The notes below the pieces were generated by a model. It was given only the letters and a program-made list of their open reading frames with translations. It was not told where the DNA came from and did no database searches. A program made the position numbers and the translations under genes. Positions 8,542 to 16,400 of a DNA stretch of 64,000 nt are shown here, piece by piece. The stretch comes from Flavobacterium hungaricum (lineage in GTDB: Bacteria > Bacteroidota > Bacteroidia > Flavobacteriales > Flavobacteriaceae). The stretch lies in NCBI RefSeq assembly GCF_015182285.1, contig NZ_PRDM01000002.1, forward strand, positions 806,001 through 870,000. Direction: 5' to 3'. Numbering within the stretch: the stretch's first letter is position 1; each line of letters starts with the position of its first letter.

Positions 8542-9831
8542 ATGTCAAAAAAAAGAGTTTATTTCTTAGTAGGTGGAGTAGTAGTGCTGATTTTAATTTT
8601 AGTACTTCTTAAAAAAGGCAATATAGTAGGAAATAATGAAGAAGGTAAAGAAGTAGAAATTGCAAAAGTTACCGCTTCAACGATCATAGAAACCGTTTCG
8701 GCAACAGGAAAAATCCAGCCGGAAATAGAGGTTAAAATTTCGCCGGAAGTTTCTGGAGAAATTATTTTATTGAATGTAAAAGAAGGACAAGTCGTTAAAA
8801 AAGGAGATTTATTAGTAAAAATAAATCCAGATTTATATACTTCGAGTTACAACCGCTCGGTATCCAATTTATCTGGATCAAAAGCTGGTTTAACACAATC
8901 TGAAGCAAGTTTTAAAGAAGCAAAAGCCAATTATGAGCGTAATAAAACCTTGTACGACAAAGGGGTAATTTCAAAATCGGATTGGGACAAAGCAATCGCT
9001 TCTTTTGAAGTGGCAAAAGCAACCAAACAAAATTCTTATTATAATGTTCAAAGTGCTGCTGCTTCTGTAAATGAAGCAAAAGACAATTTAGGACGTACCA
9101 CCATTTATGCTCCAGCAGACGGAACAATTTCTGTTTTGAATGTTGAATTAGGGGAACGTGTTTTGGGAACGCAGCAAATGGCAGGAACAGAACTTTTACG
9201 TGTAGCCAATCTTAACAATATGGAAGTTGAAGTCGATGTTAATGAAAATGATATCGTAAAAATCAAAATTGGAGACGAAGCGAATGTTGAAGTGGATGCA
9301 TATTTAAAAAAGAAATTTAAAGGTATAGTAACTAGTATTTCAAATTCAGCGAGTACAACTTTGACATCTGATCAGGTTACTAATTTTAAAGTAAAAGTTA
9401 GAATTGTAAAAGAGTCGTATCAAGATTTATTAGAAGGAAAACCGGCTGCTTATTCTCCTTTTAGACCTGGAATGACTGCAACAGTTGATATTATCACTAC
9501 AACAAAAACAAATGTTTTAGCAGTGCCGATTAGTGCTGTGGTGATTAAATCGGATACAGCGGCTGTAAAAGAGATTAAAGTTGAAGATCCTAGTGAAAAG
9601 AAAACAGCTCCGAAAAATGATAAGAAATTTGAATGTGTATTTGTAAAATCCGAAGATAAAGCTAAAATCAGAGTCATTAAAACAGGAATTCAAGACGATA
9701 CCAATATTGAAGTTACTACTGGTTTAAAAGAGGGCGATGTTGTTATTACAGGGCCCTATACAACAGTTTCTAAAGATTTGAATTCTGGAGATAAAGTAAA
9801 GCTTAAAAAAGCCGAAGCTGCCAAAAAATAA
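8542..9831 (+). CDS. Periplasmic adaptor (membrane-fusion protein) 2
   Basis: A 429-aa MacA-like adaptor starting 6 bp after the TolC gene. It has an N-terminal anchor (~5-23), lipoyl half-motifs (EVKISPEVSGEIILLNVKEG and IYAPADGTISVLNVELGE), a helical hairpin (~95-175), a barrel domain, and a charged, lysine-rich segment (~345-370) inserted before the last domain, which the first adaptor lacks. It ends in a KKAEAAKK tail. Its position right after tolC makes it part of the same tripartite pump. Confidence 0.9.
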   Translation: MSKKRVYFLVGGVVVLILILVLLKKGNIVGNNEEGKEVEIAKVTASTIIETVSATGKIQPEIEVKISPEVSGEIILLNVKEGQVVKKGDLLVKINPDLYTSSYNRSVSNLSGSKAGLTQSEASFKEAKANYERNKTLYDKGVISKSDWDKAIASFEVAKATKQNSYYNVQSAAASVNEAKDNLGRTTIYAPADGTISVLNVELGERVLGTQQMAGTELLRVANLNNMEVEVDVNENDIVKIKIGDEANVEVDAYLKKKFKGIVTSISNSASTTLTSDQVTNFKVKVRIVKESYQDLLEGKPAAYSPFRPGMTATVDIITTTKTNVLAVPISAVVIKSDTAAVKEIKVEDPSEKKTAPKNDKKFECVFVKSEDKAKIRVIKTGIQDDTNIEVTTGLKEGDVVITGPYTTVSKDLNSGDKVKLKKAEAAKK

Positions 9832-9840
9832 CTTTGGATC

Positions 9841-10098
9841 ATGATTATTGCACTGCATGGCGGTTTTACTTTAGAATTGCTCTATAGTTTAGTGGGCGGT
9901 TTTATAGCTGCAATTGCATTTGTGGTGTACGTTCATTATCGGGTTTCCAAAACAGAATATTACAGAGAAGAATATGTTTATTTTTCTGAAGGAAGAAAAC
10001 TGCTCATATATTTTGGTTTTTTGATTGTAATTTTATGTTTTGCTTATCTGTTATTTTGGATATTTACTTTTATTTTTGCAGGACTGATTTTCAAATAA
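9841..10098 (+). CDS. Small two-helix membrane protein, hypothetical
   Basis: An 85-aa protein beginning 9 bp after the second adaptor. Two hydrophobic segments (residues ~12-32 and ~55-82) flank a short charged loop containing YYREEYVYFSEGRK. No family is recognised. Co-orientation and close spacing make it the last gene of the efflux operon or a co-transcribed passenger. Its size and helix density resemble accessory subunits of inner-membrane pumps, but this is only a resemblance. Confidence 0.65.
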   Translation: MIIALHGGFTLELLYSLVGGFIAAIAFVVYVHYRVSKTEYYREEYVYFSEGRKLLIYFGFLIVILCFAYLLFWIFTFIFAGLIFK

Positions 10099-10121
10099 AC
10101 TTTAATTAAAAATAAATTATT

Positions 10122-10793
10122 TTGTCTTTTATCCTAAACATCGAAACTGCTACTAAAAATTGTTCTGTATCAATCGCTGAAAAAGGCAAAACTATTGTTT
10201 GCAGCGAACTTGCCGATGAAGGGTATTCTCATGCCGAAAAGCTGCATGTTTTTATAGAAGAAGTTATTGCAAAAGCCGGAATCACAGTTCAGGATTTAGC
10301 AGCAATTGCAGTAAGTCAGGGACCAGGTTCTTATACAGGACTCCGAATTGGTGTTTCGGCGGCAAAAGGGTTGTGCTATGCTTTAAATATTCCACTCATT
10401 GCAATTGATACCTTACAGACTTTGGCTTCGCAGGCAAACGTTTCAGACGGGAAAATTATTCCGATGTTAGATGCCCGCCGTATGGAAGTGTACAGTGCTG
10501 TTTTTAATTCAGATATGACAATTGAAAGAGGTATTGAGGCCGAAATAATAGACGAAAACTCTTTTAAAAACTATACAGATAAAATTTATTTTGTTGGTGA
10601 TTGTGCCGAAAAATGCAAAACGGTTTTAACAGCCGCTAATTTTGTTTTTTTAGAAGAGGTAAAATATCCATCGGCACAGGCAATGAGTAAAATTAGTTTT
10701 GATAAGTATCAAAAAAGCGACACCGTAGATGTCGCCTATTTTGAACCTTATTATTTAAAAGATTTTATGATTGCTCCTTCAAAAAAACAATAA
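10122..10793 (+). CDS. tsaB: tRNA threonylcarbamoyladenosine modification protein TsaB
   Basis: A 223-aa protein of the ASKHA fold that partners TsaD/TsaE to make the universal t6A37 modification of ANN-decoding tRNAs. The N-terminus ILNIETATKNCSVSI and the block VSQGPGSYTGLRIGVSAAKGL (~65-85) are diagnostic for TsaB. It lacks the TsaD metal-binding histidines, as expected. The start is a TTG at 10122; the next in-frame ATG would remove the conserved first strand, so TTG is well supported. It converges with the MscS gene, with only 7 bp between the stops. Confidence 0.93.
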   Translation: MSFILNIETATKNCSVSIAEKGKTIVCSELADEGYSHAEKLHVFIEEVIAKAGITVQDLAAIAVSQGPGSYTGLRIGVSAAKGLCYALNIPLIAIDTLQTLASQANVSDGKIIPMLDARRMEVYSAVFNSDMTIERGIEAEIIDENSFKNYTDKIYFVGDCAEKCKTVLTAANFVFLEEVKYPSAQAMSKISFDKYQKSDTVDVAYFEPYYLKDFMIAPSKKQ

Positions 10794-10800
10794 ATCTCTT

Positions 10801-11613
10801 TTATTTTTGTATTGTATACGGCTGTACAGCTATTCCTGCTTCGTCTAATGCCGCTTTGCAGTTTTCTAATGTCTCAGAAAACACAGATCCGTAGTTGGCA
10901 TTTGCTGCCCAAGGACGAACGGCAAAATCAACAGAACTTGCAGATAGATTTTTAACAAAAACTTCTGGCGCTGGATTTTTTAATACTTTTGGATTTTTAT
11001 TTAAAACCTCCAATAAAACTTCTTTGGCTTTCTTAATATCAGAATCATAAGAAACGGCAAAAGTCAGATCGGCTCTTCTTTCTCCCTGCATCGAGTAGTT
11101 GATGATGGTTCCGTTTGATAAAGCACCATTTGGTACAAATACAGTCTGATTATTTCCTGTCAGCATTTTAGTGACAAAAATCTGGATTTCTAATACAGTT
11201 GCAATTACACCCTGTGCCTCAATGGTATCTCCAACTTTGAATGGTTTAAAAACAATAATCAGCATGCCGCCGGCAAAGTTGGACAGCGACCCCTGCAATG
11301 ATAAACCAACCGCAAGTCCCATTGCTCCAAGAATCGCAACAAAAGAAGAAGTCTCAATTCCTAGTTTAGAAATAAAAGTGACAAACAATAAAATACGTAA
11401 AGCCCACAATAAAATATCGGCTAAGAATTTAGTCAGCGTCGGATCTAAATTTCTCTTAACCATTATTCTTCTAATAACTCTATTAATAAGTCTAATGGCA
11501 TACAAACCAATAAATAATATTAAAAATGCCGAAATTAATCTTGGAGAATAATCTACCAAAATATCAATAAATCTAGTAATGTATCTACTTACTTGTTCTG
11601 GATCGAGGTTCAT
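10801..11613 (-). CDS. Small-conductance mechanosensitive channel, MscS family
   Basis: About 270 aa. Three membrane segments (~residues 23-45, 65-88 and 95-125) are followed by the MscS beta domain. The third carries the glycine/alanine-packed pore helix (AILGAMGLAVGLSLQGSLSNFAGG). The protein opens under membrane tension to release solutes on osmotic downshock. The frame is open to an ATG at 11646, but those extra 11 codons would be encoded by a hairpin/U-run and would place the start closer to the promoter; the ATG at 11613 (MNLDPEQ) fits the family. A LEA-like protein gene lies upstream. Confidence 0.9.
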   Translation of the reverse strand: MNLDPEQVSRYITRFIDILVDYSPRLISAFLILFIGLYAIRLINRVIRRIMVKRNLDPTLTKFLADILLWALRILLFVTFISKLGIETSSFVAILGAMGLAVGLSLQGSLSNFAGGMLIIVFKPFKVGDTIEAQGVIATVLEIQIFVTKMLTGNNQTVFVPNGALSNGTIINYSMQGERRADLTFAVSYDSDIKKAKEVLLEVLNKNPKVLKNPAPEVFVKNLSASSVDFAVRPWAANANYGSVFSETLENCKAALDEAGIAVQPYTIQK

Positions 11614-11636
11614 AATTATAGTATTAAAATAAAAAA

Positions 11637-11657
11637 ACCTTCTCAATAGGAGAAGGT
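11637..11657 (-). terminator. Intrinsic terminator / leader hairpin before mscS
   Basis: A perfect 8-bp stem (ACCTTCTC / GAGAAGGT, 5-nt loop) is followed on the minus strand by seven T residues. It would end the transcript of the LEA-like gene. A TAnnTTTG box lies just upstream on the same strand, so it would also be in the 5' leader of the MscS mRNA. Confidence 0.75.
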
Positions 11658-11667
11658 GGTATTATGC

Positions 11668-11684
11668 GCTGCAAATATAGCAGC
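11668..11684 (-). promoter_or_regulatory. Candidate mscS promoter -7 box inside a palindrome
   Basis: On the minus strand TATATTTG (11679-11672) matches the -7 consensus. It is enclosed by GCTGC/GCAGC arms (11668-11672 and 11680-11684), so a DNA-binding protein on the palindrome could block the promoter. No clear upstream box was found. Confidence 0.45.
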
Positions 11685-11708
11685 TATTTATAATTAAAAA
11701 AAAATAGT

Positions 11709-12056
11709 TTAATCTTCTTCAACCGCTATAGGTTTTTCGCTTACATCCACAACCGTTTCAGAGACTGTTTCTTTAGGCTCTTCTGCTAGTACTGCTGTTT
11801 TTTGTTTTACTGTCTCTAGAACATCCTCAATGGTATCAACTGCTTTATCGGCATATGCTGCCGCTTTATCAATTATAGGTTCAGAGGCTTCTTTTACTTT
11901 TTCAATCGTTTCTTCGGCAAAAGTTTCTGCCTTTTCGATATAAGGAGCTGCGGCTTCTTTTACTTGTTCAAAAGTCTCTTCGGCATTTACTGCCAATTCT
12001 GTCACCGACTCTTTTGTCGAGCCGAATACATTTTTTAAAAATGAAGATAATCCCAT
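11709..12056 (-). CDS. LEA-like/YtxH-like amphipathic helical protein
   Basis: A 115-aa acidic protein almost entirely composed of A/E/K/T-rich helix. From residue ~20 it repeats loosely in 11-residue steps (for example EKAETFAEETIEKVKEAS and DKAAAYADKAVDTIEDV), the pattern of group 3 LEA proteins and of YtxH-type general stress proteins. There is no signal peptide or membrane segment, so it is probably cytoplasmic or peripheral to the membrane. It sits just upstream of an MscS channel, and both could serve osmotic or desiccation stress; this link is inferred from position. Low complexity makes homology calls unreliable. Confidence 0.7.
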   Translation of the reverse strand: MGLSSFLKNVFGSTKESVTELAVNAEETFEQVKEAAAPYIEKAETFAEETIEKVKEASEPIIDKAAAYADKAVDTIEDVLETVKQKTAVLAEEPKETVSETVVDVSEKPIAVEED

Positions 12057-12156
12057 GGTTGTTAATTGATTGGTTAAGAATACAATATTAATTAAATTAT
12101 AGGAATGGTCGTTTTTTTTAATGATAAATAATTGTTGTTTAAGGTGCGGTATAAAA

Positions 12157-12182
12157 AAAACGCCTGATTACTCAGACGTTTT
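12157..12182 (-). terminator. Intrinsic terminator of nifU-like gene
   Basis: On the minus strand an 11-bp stem with one G-U pair (AAAACGTCTGA / TCAGGCGTTTT, 4-nt loop) is followed by a T-run, 20 bp after the NifU-like stop. Confidence 0.8.
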
Positions 12183-12202
12183 AATATTTTTAAAATTTTT
12201 TA

Positions 12203-13102
12203 TTAAGCATTAACAGCTTCTACTTTTATCGCTTCGTCATTAAGCATGCTTTTCAGCATATTTTCGATACCGCTTTTTAAGGTAAATGTTGACGAAGGAC
12301 AACCGCTGCAAGCACCTTGAAGCAATACTTTTACCGTTTTATCTTCTTCATTATAAGATTCAAAAGCAATATTACCGCCATCAGCAGCAACCGCTGGTTT
12401 TACATATTCTTCTAATATATTGATGATTTGCTGAGAAGTAACGTCTAGCTTGTCAAAAGCTTCATCTTTAGTAACGTCATTTTTTGCTGTTGTCTGAATT
12501 AGACTTTCGTCAAGAACAGTTCCTCCGCTTTCAATAAACTTTTTAATAAAAGTTCTTAATTCTAAAGTGATTTCAGCCCAATCGTTAATTTCATATTTGG
12601 TTACCGAAATATAATTCTCATCAATAAAAACTTCTTTTACATAAGGAAATTTGAATAATTCCTGAGCTAATGGAGAAGAAGCAGTCTGGTCGATGTTTTT
12701 ATATTCAACGGCATTTCTAGTCAGCATTCTGCTCACAACAAATTTTAAAGCAGACGGGTTTGGAGTTGTTTCTCCGTAAACCGTAATAGGCTGTTTTTTG
12801 GCTGTGTTTTCATCTACTTTAATAATCACGCCGCCTTTGTCAACAAATGCTGCAATTTGCTCTGCAACCGCATCTTTTACGTCATCCCAATCAACAATGC
12901 TGTAACGTTCTACTGCAATAAAATTTCCTGAAATGTAAACTGTTTTTACAAACGGAAGATAAAACAATTGCTGTGCTAACGGAGAAGATTGTGCTTCGTC
13001 TATATTTTTGAATTCAAAATTTTGATTTTGAGTGATAAAGTCCTCAAATTCAAATTTTAAAATCGTTGGATTTTGAGTCTCTTTTATAGTGATTTTTGTC
13101 AT
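12203..13102 (-). CDS. NifU-type Fe-S scaffold protein with two Nfu N-domains
   Basis: A 299-aa protein. Residues ~1-95 and ~105-190 are two copies of the Nfu N-terminal domain: each has a TPNPxxLKF-type strand (second copy TTPNPSALKFV) and the segment SSPLAQxLFxxPxVKxVxI. Residues ~215-297 are the NifU C-terminal domain with the Fe-S-binding Cys265-x-x-Cys268 in GACSGCPSSTF. Nfu proteins receive Fe-S clusters and pass them to target enzymes. The first N-domain has diverged (QNPTILKF). Transcribed alone, with its own promoter and terminator. Confidence 0.9.
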   Translation of the reverse strand: MTKITIKETQNPTILKFEFEDFITQNQNFEFKNIDEAQSSPLAQQLFYLPFVKTVYISGNFIAVERYSIVDWDDVKDAVAEQIAAFVDKGGVIIKVDENTAKKQPITVYGETTPNPSALKFVVSRMLTRNAVEYKNIDQTASSPLAQELFKFPYVKEVFIDENYISVTKYEINDWAEITLELRTFIKKFIESGGTVLDESLIQTTAKNDVTKDEAFDKLDVTSQQIINILEEYVKPAVAADGGNIAFESYNEEDKTVKVLLQGACSGCPSSTFTLKSGIENMLKSMLNDEAIKVEAVNA

Positions 13103-13118
13103 GGTAGTATATTTTTTG

Positions 13119-13126
13119 CAAATTTA
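13119..13126 (-). promoter_or_regulatory. Candidate -7 promoter box for the nifU-like gene
   Basis: On the minus strand TAAATTTG lies 16 bp before the ATG and matches TAnnTTTG. No convincing upstream TTG box is visible. Confidence 0.45.
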
Positions 13127-13245
13127 GTAAAGTTATTTTCTACTAATGGCTATATTTGATTTTTTAATAAAATAATTAAGAGTCTTTACAAAGAAATCGT
13201 ATTAAATTGCGAGAGTGAAAATTATATGAAACAAAAAATATCTTT

Positions 13246-14235
13246 ATGAAATTAAGAATCAGGGTTTTATTGATTTTTTTGATCACTTCATTTTTTGCTT
13301 ATTCTCAAGAAGGAATTCCTGTGTATTCGGACTATTTGTCGGATAATTATTATTTAATTCACCCCTCAATGGCGGGAGCCGCCAATTGTGCCAAGATTAG
13401 ATTAACAGCCAGGAAGCAATGGTTTGGTCAAGAAGATGCGCCTGCGTTACAGACTTTGAGTTTTAACGGCAGGATAGGAGAGCGATCTGGAGCGGGAATT
13501 ATTTTGTTTAATGATAAAAACGGATATCATTCTCAAAAAGGCGTAAAACTTACTTATGCCCACCATATTATGTTTTCGAGAGACGAAATAGATTTAAATC
13601 AGTTGTCTTTTGGAATCAGCGGCGGTGTGATTCAGAATGAGCTAGATGGGACAAAATTTGGACCTACTCTTGATCCGGCTATTTTTCCTGGAATCCAAAG
13701 TGATTCTTATTTTAATATGGATGTTGGAGTGTCTTATAATTTTATGGATTTTTATGCACATGCTACTGTGCAGGGATTATTAGAGACCAGAAGACAGCTG
13801 TATTCGGATTACGAAAGTGATAATCTTAGAAAATTTTTACTGAGTGCCGGTTACGTTTTTGGTAAAAATGAAAATATTACTTGGGAACCTTCTATCTTGT
13901 TTCAATTGTTTGATCAGACAAAAGAAAAAACAATCGATTTGAATATAAAGGCTTACAAAAGCATGGATTTTGGAAGTTTATGGGCTGCATTATCTTATAG
14001 AAGAAGTTTTGACGGCGCAGAGTATATTTCGGGAAGCGGCGTTTCTTCTCAAAAATTGCAATACGTTACTCCGATTGTGGGTGTAAATTTCAAAAATTTT
14101 ATGTTCGCATATACGTACTCACAGGTTATGGGAGATGTTAAATTTGATAACGGAGCGTATCATCAAATTACTTTAGGACTTAATTTGTTCTGCAAAAAAG
14201 AACGCTACGATTGTAAATGTCCGGCAGTTAATTAA
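13246..14235 (+). CDS. PorP/SprF family type IX secretion outer-membrane protein
   Basis: A 329-aa beta-barrel protein with a signal peptide ending FAYSQ (~20 residues). It opens with GIPVYSDYLSDNYYLIHPSMAGAAN, the PorP/SprF hallmark, and ends with repeated aromatic strands and a cysteine-rich tail (CKKERYDCKCP). F. johnsoniae SprF is needed to put the SprB adhesin on the surface, and family members usually sit directly beside a large type B CTD adhesin. Here there is none: a NifU-like gene lies upstream and a gamma-carbonic anhydrase 15 bp downstream. Confidence 0.9.
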   Translation: MKLRIRVLLIFLITSFFAYSQEGIPVYSDYLSDNYYLIHPSMAGAANCAKIRLTARKQWFGQEDAPALQTLSFNGRIGERSGAGIILFNDKNGYHSQKGVKLTYAHHIMFSRDEIDLNQLSFGISGGVIQNELDGTKFGPTLDPAIFPGIQSDSYFNMDVGVSYNFMDFYAHATVQGLLETRRQLYSDYESDNLRKFLLSAGYVFGKNENITWEPSILFQLFDQTKEKTIDLNIKAYKSMDFGSLWAALSYRRSFDGAEYISGSGVSSQKLQYVTPIVGVNFKNFMFAYTYSQVMGDVKFDNGAYHQITLGLNLFCKKERYDCKCPAVN

Positions 14236-14250
14236 AGAAAAATATTTATT

Positions 14251-14769
14251 ATGCTGATAAAATCTGTAAACGGAAAATCGCCTCAGATTCCAGAGGATTG
14301 TTATGTAGCCGAAAACGCTACTATTGTTGGAGATGTTACTTTTGGTGATTCTTGCAGTGTCTGGTTCAATGCGGTTATACGCGGCGATGTGCATTTTATA
14401 AAAATAGGTAACAAAGTAAACATTCAGGATGGTGCGATTATTCATTGTACATATCAAAAACACCCGACAATTATTGGCAATAATGTTTCTATAGGACACA
14501 ATGCTATTGTACACGGCTGTACGATACACGACAATGTTTTGATCGGTATGGGAGCAATCGTGATGGATAACTGCGTAGTAGAAAGTAATTCGATTATTGC
14601 AGCCGGAGCAGTTTTAACGCAAAATACTGTTGTACCTTCGGGAACTATTTTTGCCGGTGTTCCTGCTAAAAAAGTAAAAGACATTGACCAGTCTAATTTT
14701 GCAGGAGAAATAGAGCGTATTTCTAATAATTACGTAATGTATTCAAGCTGGTTTAAAGACGAAGAATAA
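14251..14769 (+). CDS. Gamma-class carbonic anhydrase-like hexapeptide protein
   Basis: A 172-aa left-handed beta-helix protein (hexapeptide repeats across residues ~15-145). The metal ligands of gamma-carbonic anhydrases are present: His65, His83 and His88, with Arg44, Asp46 and Gln59 matching the structural/active-site residues of Cam. It lacks the acidic loop of archaeal Cam, as do CamH/YrdA-type proteins, so carbonic anhydrase activity is plausible but unproven. It starts 15 bp after the PorP/SprF gene and is probably co-transcribed. A long inverted repeat follows. Confidence 0.9.
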   Translation: MLIKSVNGKSPQIPEDCYVAENATIVGDVTFGDSCSVWFNAVIRGDVHFIKIGNKVNIQDGAIIHCTYQKHPTIIGNNVSIGHNAIVHGCTIHDNVLIGMGAIVMDNCVVESNSIIAAGAVLTQNTVVPSGTIFAGVPAKKVKDIDQSNFAGEIERISNNYVMYSSWFKDEE

Positions 14770-14790
14770 CGATAAGAAATTTCAAAAATA

Positions 14791-14836
14791 AAAATTCCAA
14801 ATTCCAATGTGATATAAATATTGGAATTGGAATTTT
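14791..14836. repeat. Inverted repeat / bidirectional terminator
   Basis: Arms AAAATTCCAAATTCCAAT and ATTGGAATTGGAATTTT pair over 17 bp with one bulged A and an 11-nt loop, flanked by A/T runs. It lies between the convergent carbonic anhydrase and response regulator genes and can serve both as terminator. The arms are made of a repeated ATTCCAA unit, typical of flavobacterial spacer repeats. Confidence 0.7.
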
Positions 14837-14853
14837 TTACTTTAGAATTTAAT

Positions 14854-15573
14854 TTAAAGGTTGATTTTTTCGAAAAAGGAATTTTTGTAGCTTTCGCTGA
14901 TGGGAATTCTTTTATCACTAATTAAAACCTTATTTTTCTGAATCGATTTTACGTGTTTTATATTGATGATGTAAGACCTGTGAATTCTAGAAAAACCTTT
15001 GCTGGAAAGCAGATTCTCTAATTTTATTAAGCTGATCAAAGTCAAGGTAAACTTGTTGTCGGTCGTATATATTTTTACATAATCTTTTAGTCCTTCGATA
15101 AAAAGAATATCAGCAAAATTCAATTTGACATTTTCGTATTCTGCCCTTACGAACATAAAATCCTGATCGATTTCTGGTGCAGGAGTGTTTTCTGCCGGAA
15201 TTTGATTGACAGATGCACTAGGATTTGAGGCCTGCTGTGCTCTTACAACTGCTTTTAAAAAACGGTGAAATGGAATCGGTTTTACCAGATAATCAACGGC
15301 ACCCAGATTAAAGCCTTCAACAGCATAATCAGAATATGCGGTTGTAAAGATCACCAAAGGTTTTTTTTCTATAGTGTTCAAAAAATCAATCCCAGAGAAA
15401 TGCGGCATTTGGATGTCCAGAAAAATCAAATCAATATTGTTCTGATTGATGAATGAAACGGCGTCAATGGCATTATTAAAAGTATTCACCAATTCCAGTG
15501 AATCTACTTTTTTGACAAAATCTTCTAATAATTCGACCGCTAAGGGTTCGTCGTCAATGATAACACATTTCAT
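14854..15573 (-). CDS. LytTR-family response regulator
   Basis: About 239 aa when started at the ATG giving MKCVIIDDEP. Residues 1-115 are a receiver domain with acidic pocket Asp7-Asp8, phosphoacceptor Asp53 (IFLDIQMP), a threonine in VIFTTAYS and Lys in LVKPI. Residues ~140-239 are a LytTR DNA-binding domain (FVRAEYENVKLNFADILFIEG, then SRIHRSYIINIKHVKSI). It is the natural partner of the LytS-type kinase in the same operon. A TAnnTTTG box 40 bp upstream (15613-15620) overlaps the longer possible start at 15615 and argues for the shorter protein. Likely targets include its own locus. Confidence 0.9.
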   Translation of the reverse strand: MKCVIIDDEPLAVELLEDFVKKVDSLELVNTFNNAIDAVSFINQNNIDLIFLDIQMPHFSGIDFLNTIEKKPLVIFTTAYSDYAVEGFNLGAVDYLVKPIPFHRFLKAVVRAQQASNPSASVNQIPAENTPAPEIDQDFMFVRAEYENVKLNFADILFIEGLKDYVKIYTTDNKFTLTLISLIKLENLLSSKGFSRIHRSYIINIKHVKSIQKNKVLISDKRIPISESYKNSFFEKINL

Positions 15574-15612
15574 CTTGTAAGGATTAAATTTTGCACAATT
15601 TGTTTTGGCAGT

Positions 15613-15620
15613 CAAAAATA
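15613..15620 (-). promoter_or_regulatory. Candidate -7 box for the response regulator
   Basis: On the minus strand TATTTTTG lies in the 104-bp gap between dioxygenase and response regulator. The regulator could thus be made independently of the rest of the operon. Confidence 0.45.
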
Positions 15621-15677
15621 GTTTTAAACCAGTAAATTAAGTTGTAAAATTTTCATAAAATACTGGTTAGTTTTGTT

Positions 15678-16388
15678 TTATGCATTCACCGTGATGGTTT
15701 TGCTTAGAGTATATCCGTCTGTTAGATTTCCTGTCATGGCAGCCAATTCCTGAGACAAACTATCAGAGAAAACAGTATCGCTTGTGTTTGACGTATCGGC
15801 CTGACCGTGTGCGGCATAATTGGTACTTGAGTACACCTGACTAGAAATAGTTTCTGGAAAAGCAATTTGTGTTACCAATAAAGAAGAACCACTGGCACTT
15901 AAAACTTCTACATGAATATGCGGTGCTCTGCCTTGATACCATCCTGGGTAAATGGAAATAAAAGAAACTTCGCCGTTAGCATTTGTGGTCTGCCTGCCTC
16001 TTAAAAAATGCACCGAAGTGTAATCGGTCTGCTGCATTTGAGTACCGCCATATTCCGAATAATTTCCGTCTTTGTCGCAATGCCATACGTCAACCAAAAC
16101 ATTTGCCAAAGGAGAACAGTCTGTTTTTTTGTTTTCGATTTTTAAATTAATCAGCAGAGCAATTCCAACACGATCAGATTTTATGTTTTCTAAAACCAGC
16201 TGACTTGGTGTTTTAATCGGAAAAGGCCCTTTGGTTTCTGATGGAGAAATGGCACAGGTTCCGTCTTCTGAATTTTCAGAATCGGTTTGGTCATTATCGC
16301 TTTTAGAACAAGACTCTAGAAATTTTGTTGAAGCTGCTAATGAAGCAATGCCTAAAATACCATTTCGAATAAATTTCTTTCTGTCCAT
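15678..16388 (-). CDS. Intradiol ring-cleavage dioxygenase-like protein, exported
   Basis: About 236 aa. The N-terminus (MDRKKFIRNGILGIASLAAS...LESC) looks like a Tat-type or lipoprotein signal with a Cys lipobox. The body is an intradiol dioxygenase domain: VDVWHCDKDGNYSEY supplies the tyrosine iron-ligand region, LRGRQTTNANGEVSF is conserved, and GRAPHIHVEV carries the two histidine ligands. Classical members split catechols using Fe(III); this subgroup of secreted lipoprotein-like members has unknown substrates. It lies between the genes of a histidine kinase (12 bp upstream) and its response regulator, so signalling and the enzyme may be linked. The ATG at 16394 is an alternative start. 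Confidence 0.88.
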   Translation of the reverse strand: MDRKKFIRNGILGIASLAASTKFLESCSKSDNDQTDSENSEDGTCAISPSETKGPFPIKTPSQLVLENIKSDRVGIALLINLKIENKKTDCSPLANVLVDVWHCDKDGNYSEYGGTQMQQTDYTSVHFLRGRQTTNANGEVSFISIYPGWYQGRAPHIHVEVLSASGSSLLVTQIAFPETISSQVYSSTNYAAHGQADTSNTSDTVFSDSLSQELAAMTGNLTDGYTLSKTITVNA

Positions 16389-16400
16389 AATCATTTGTGT

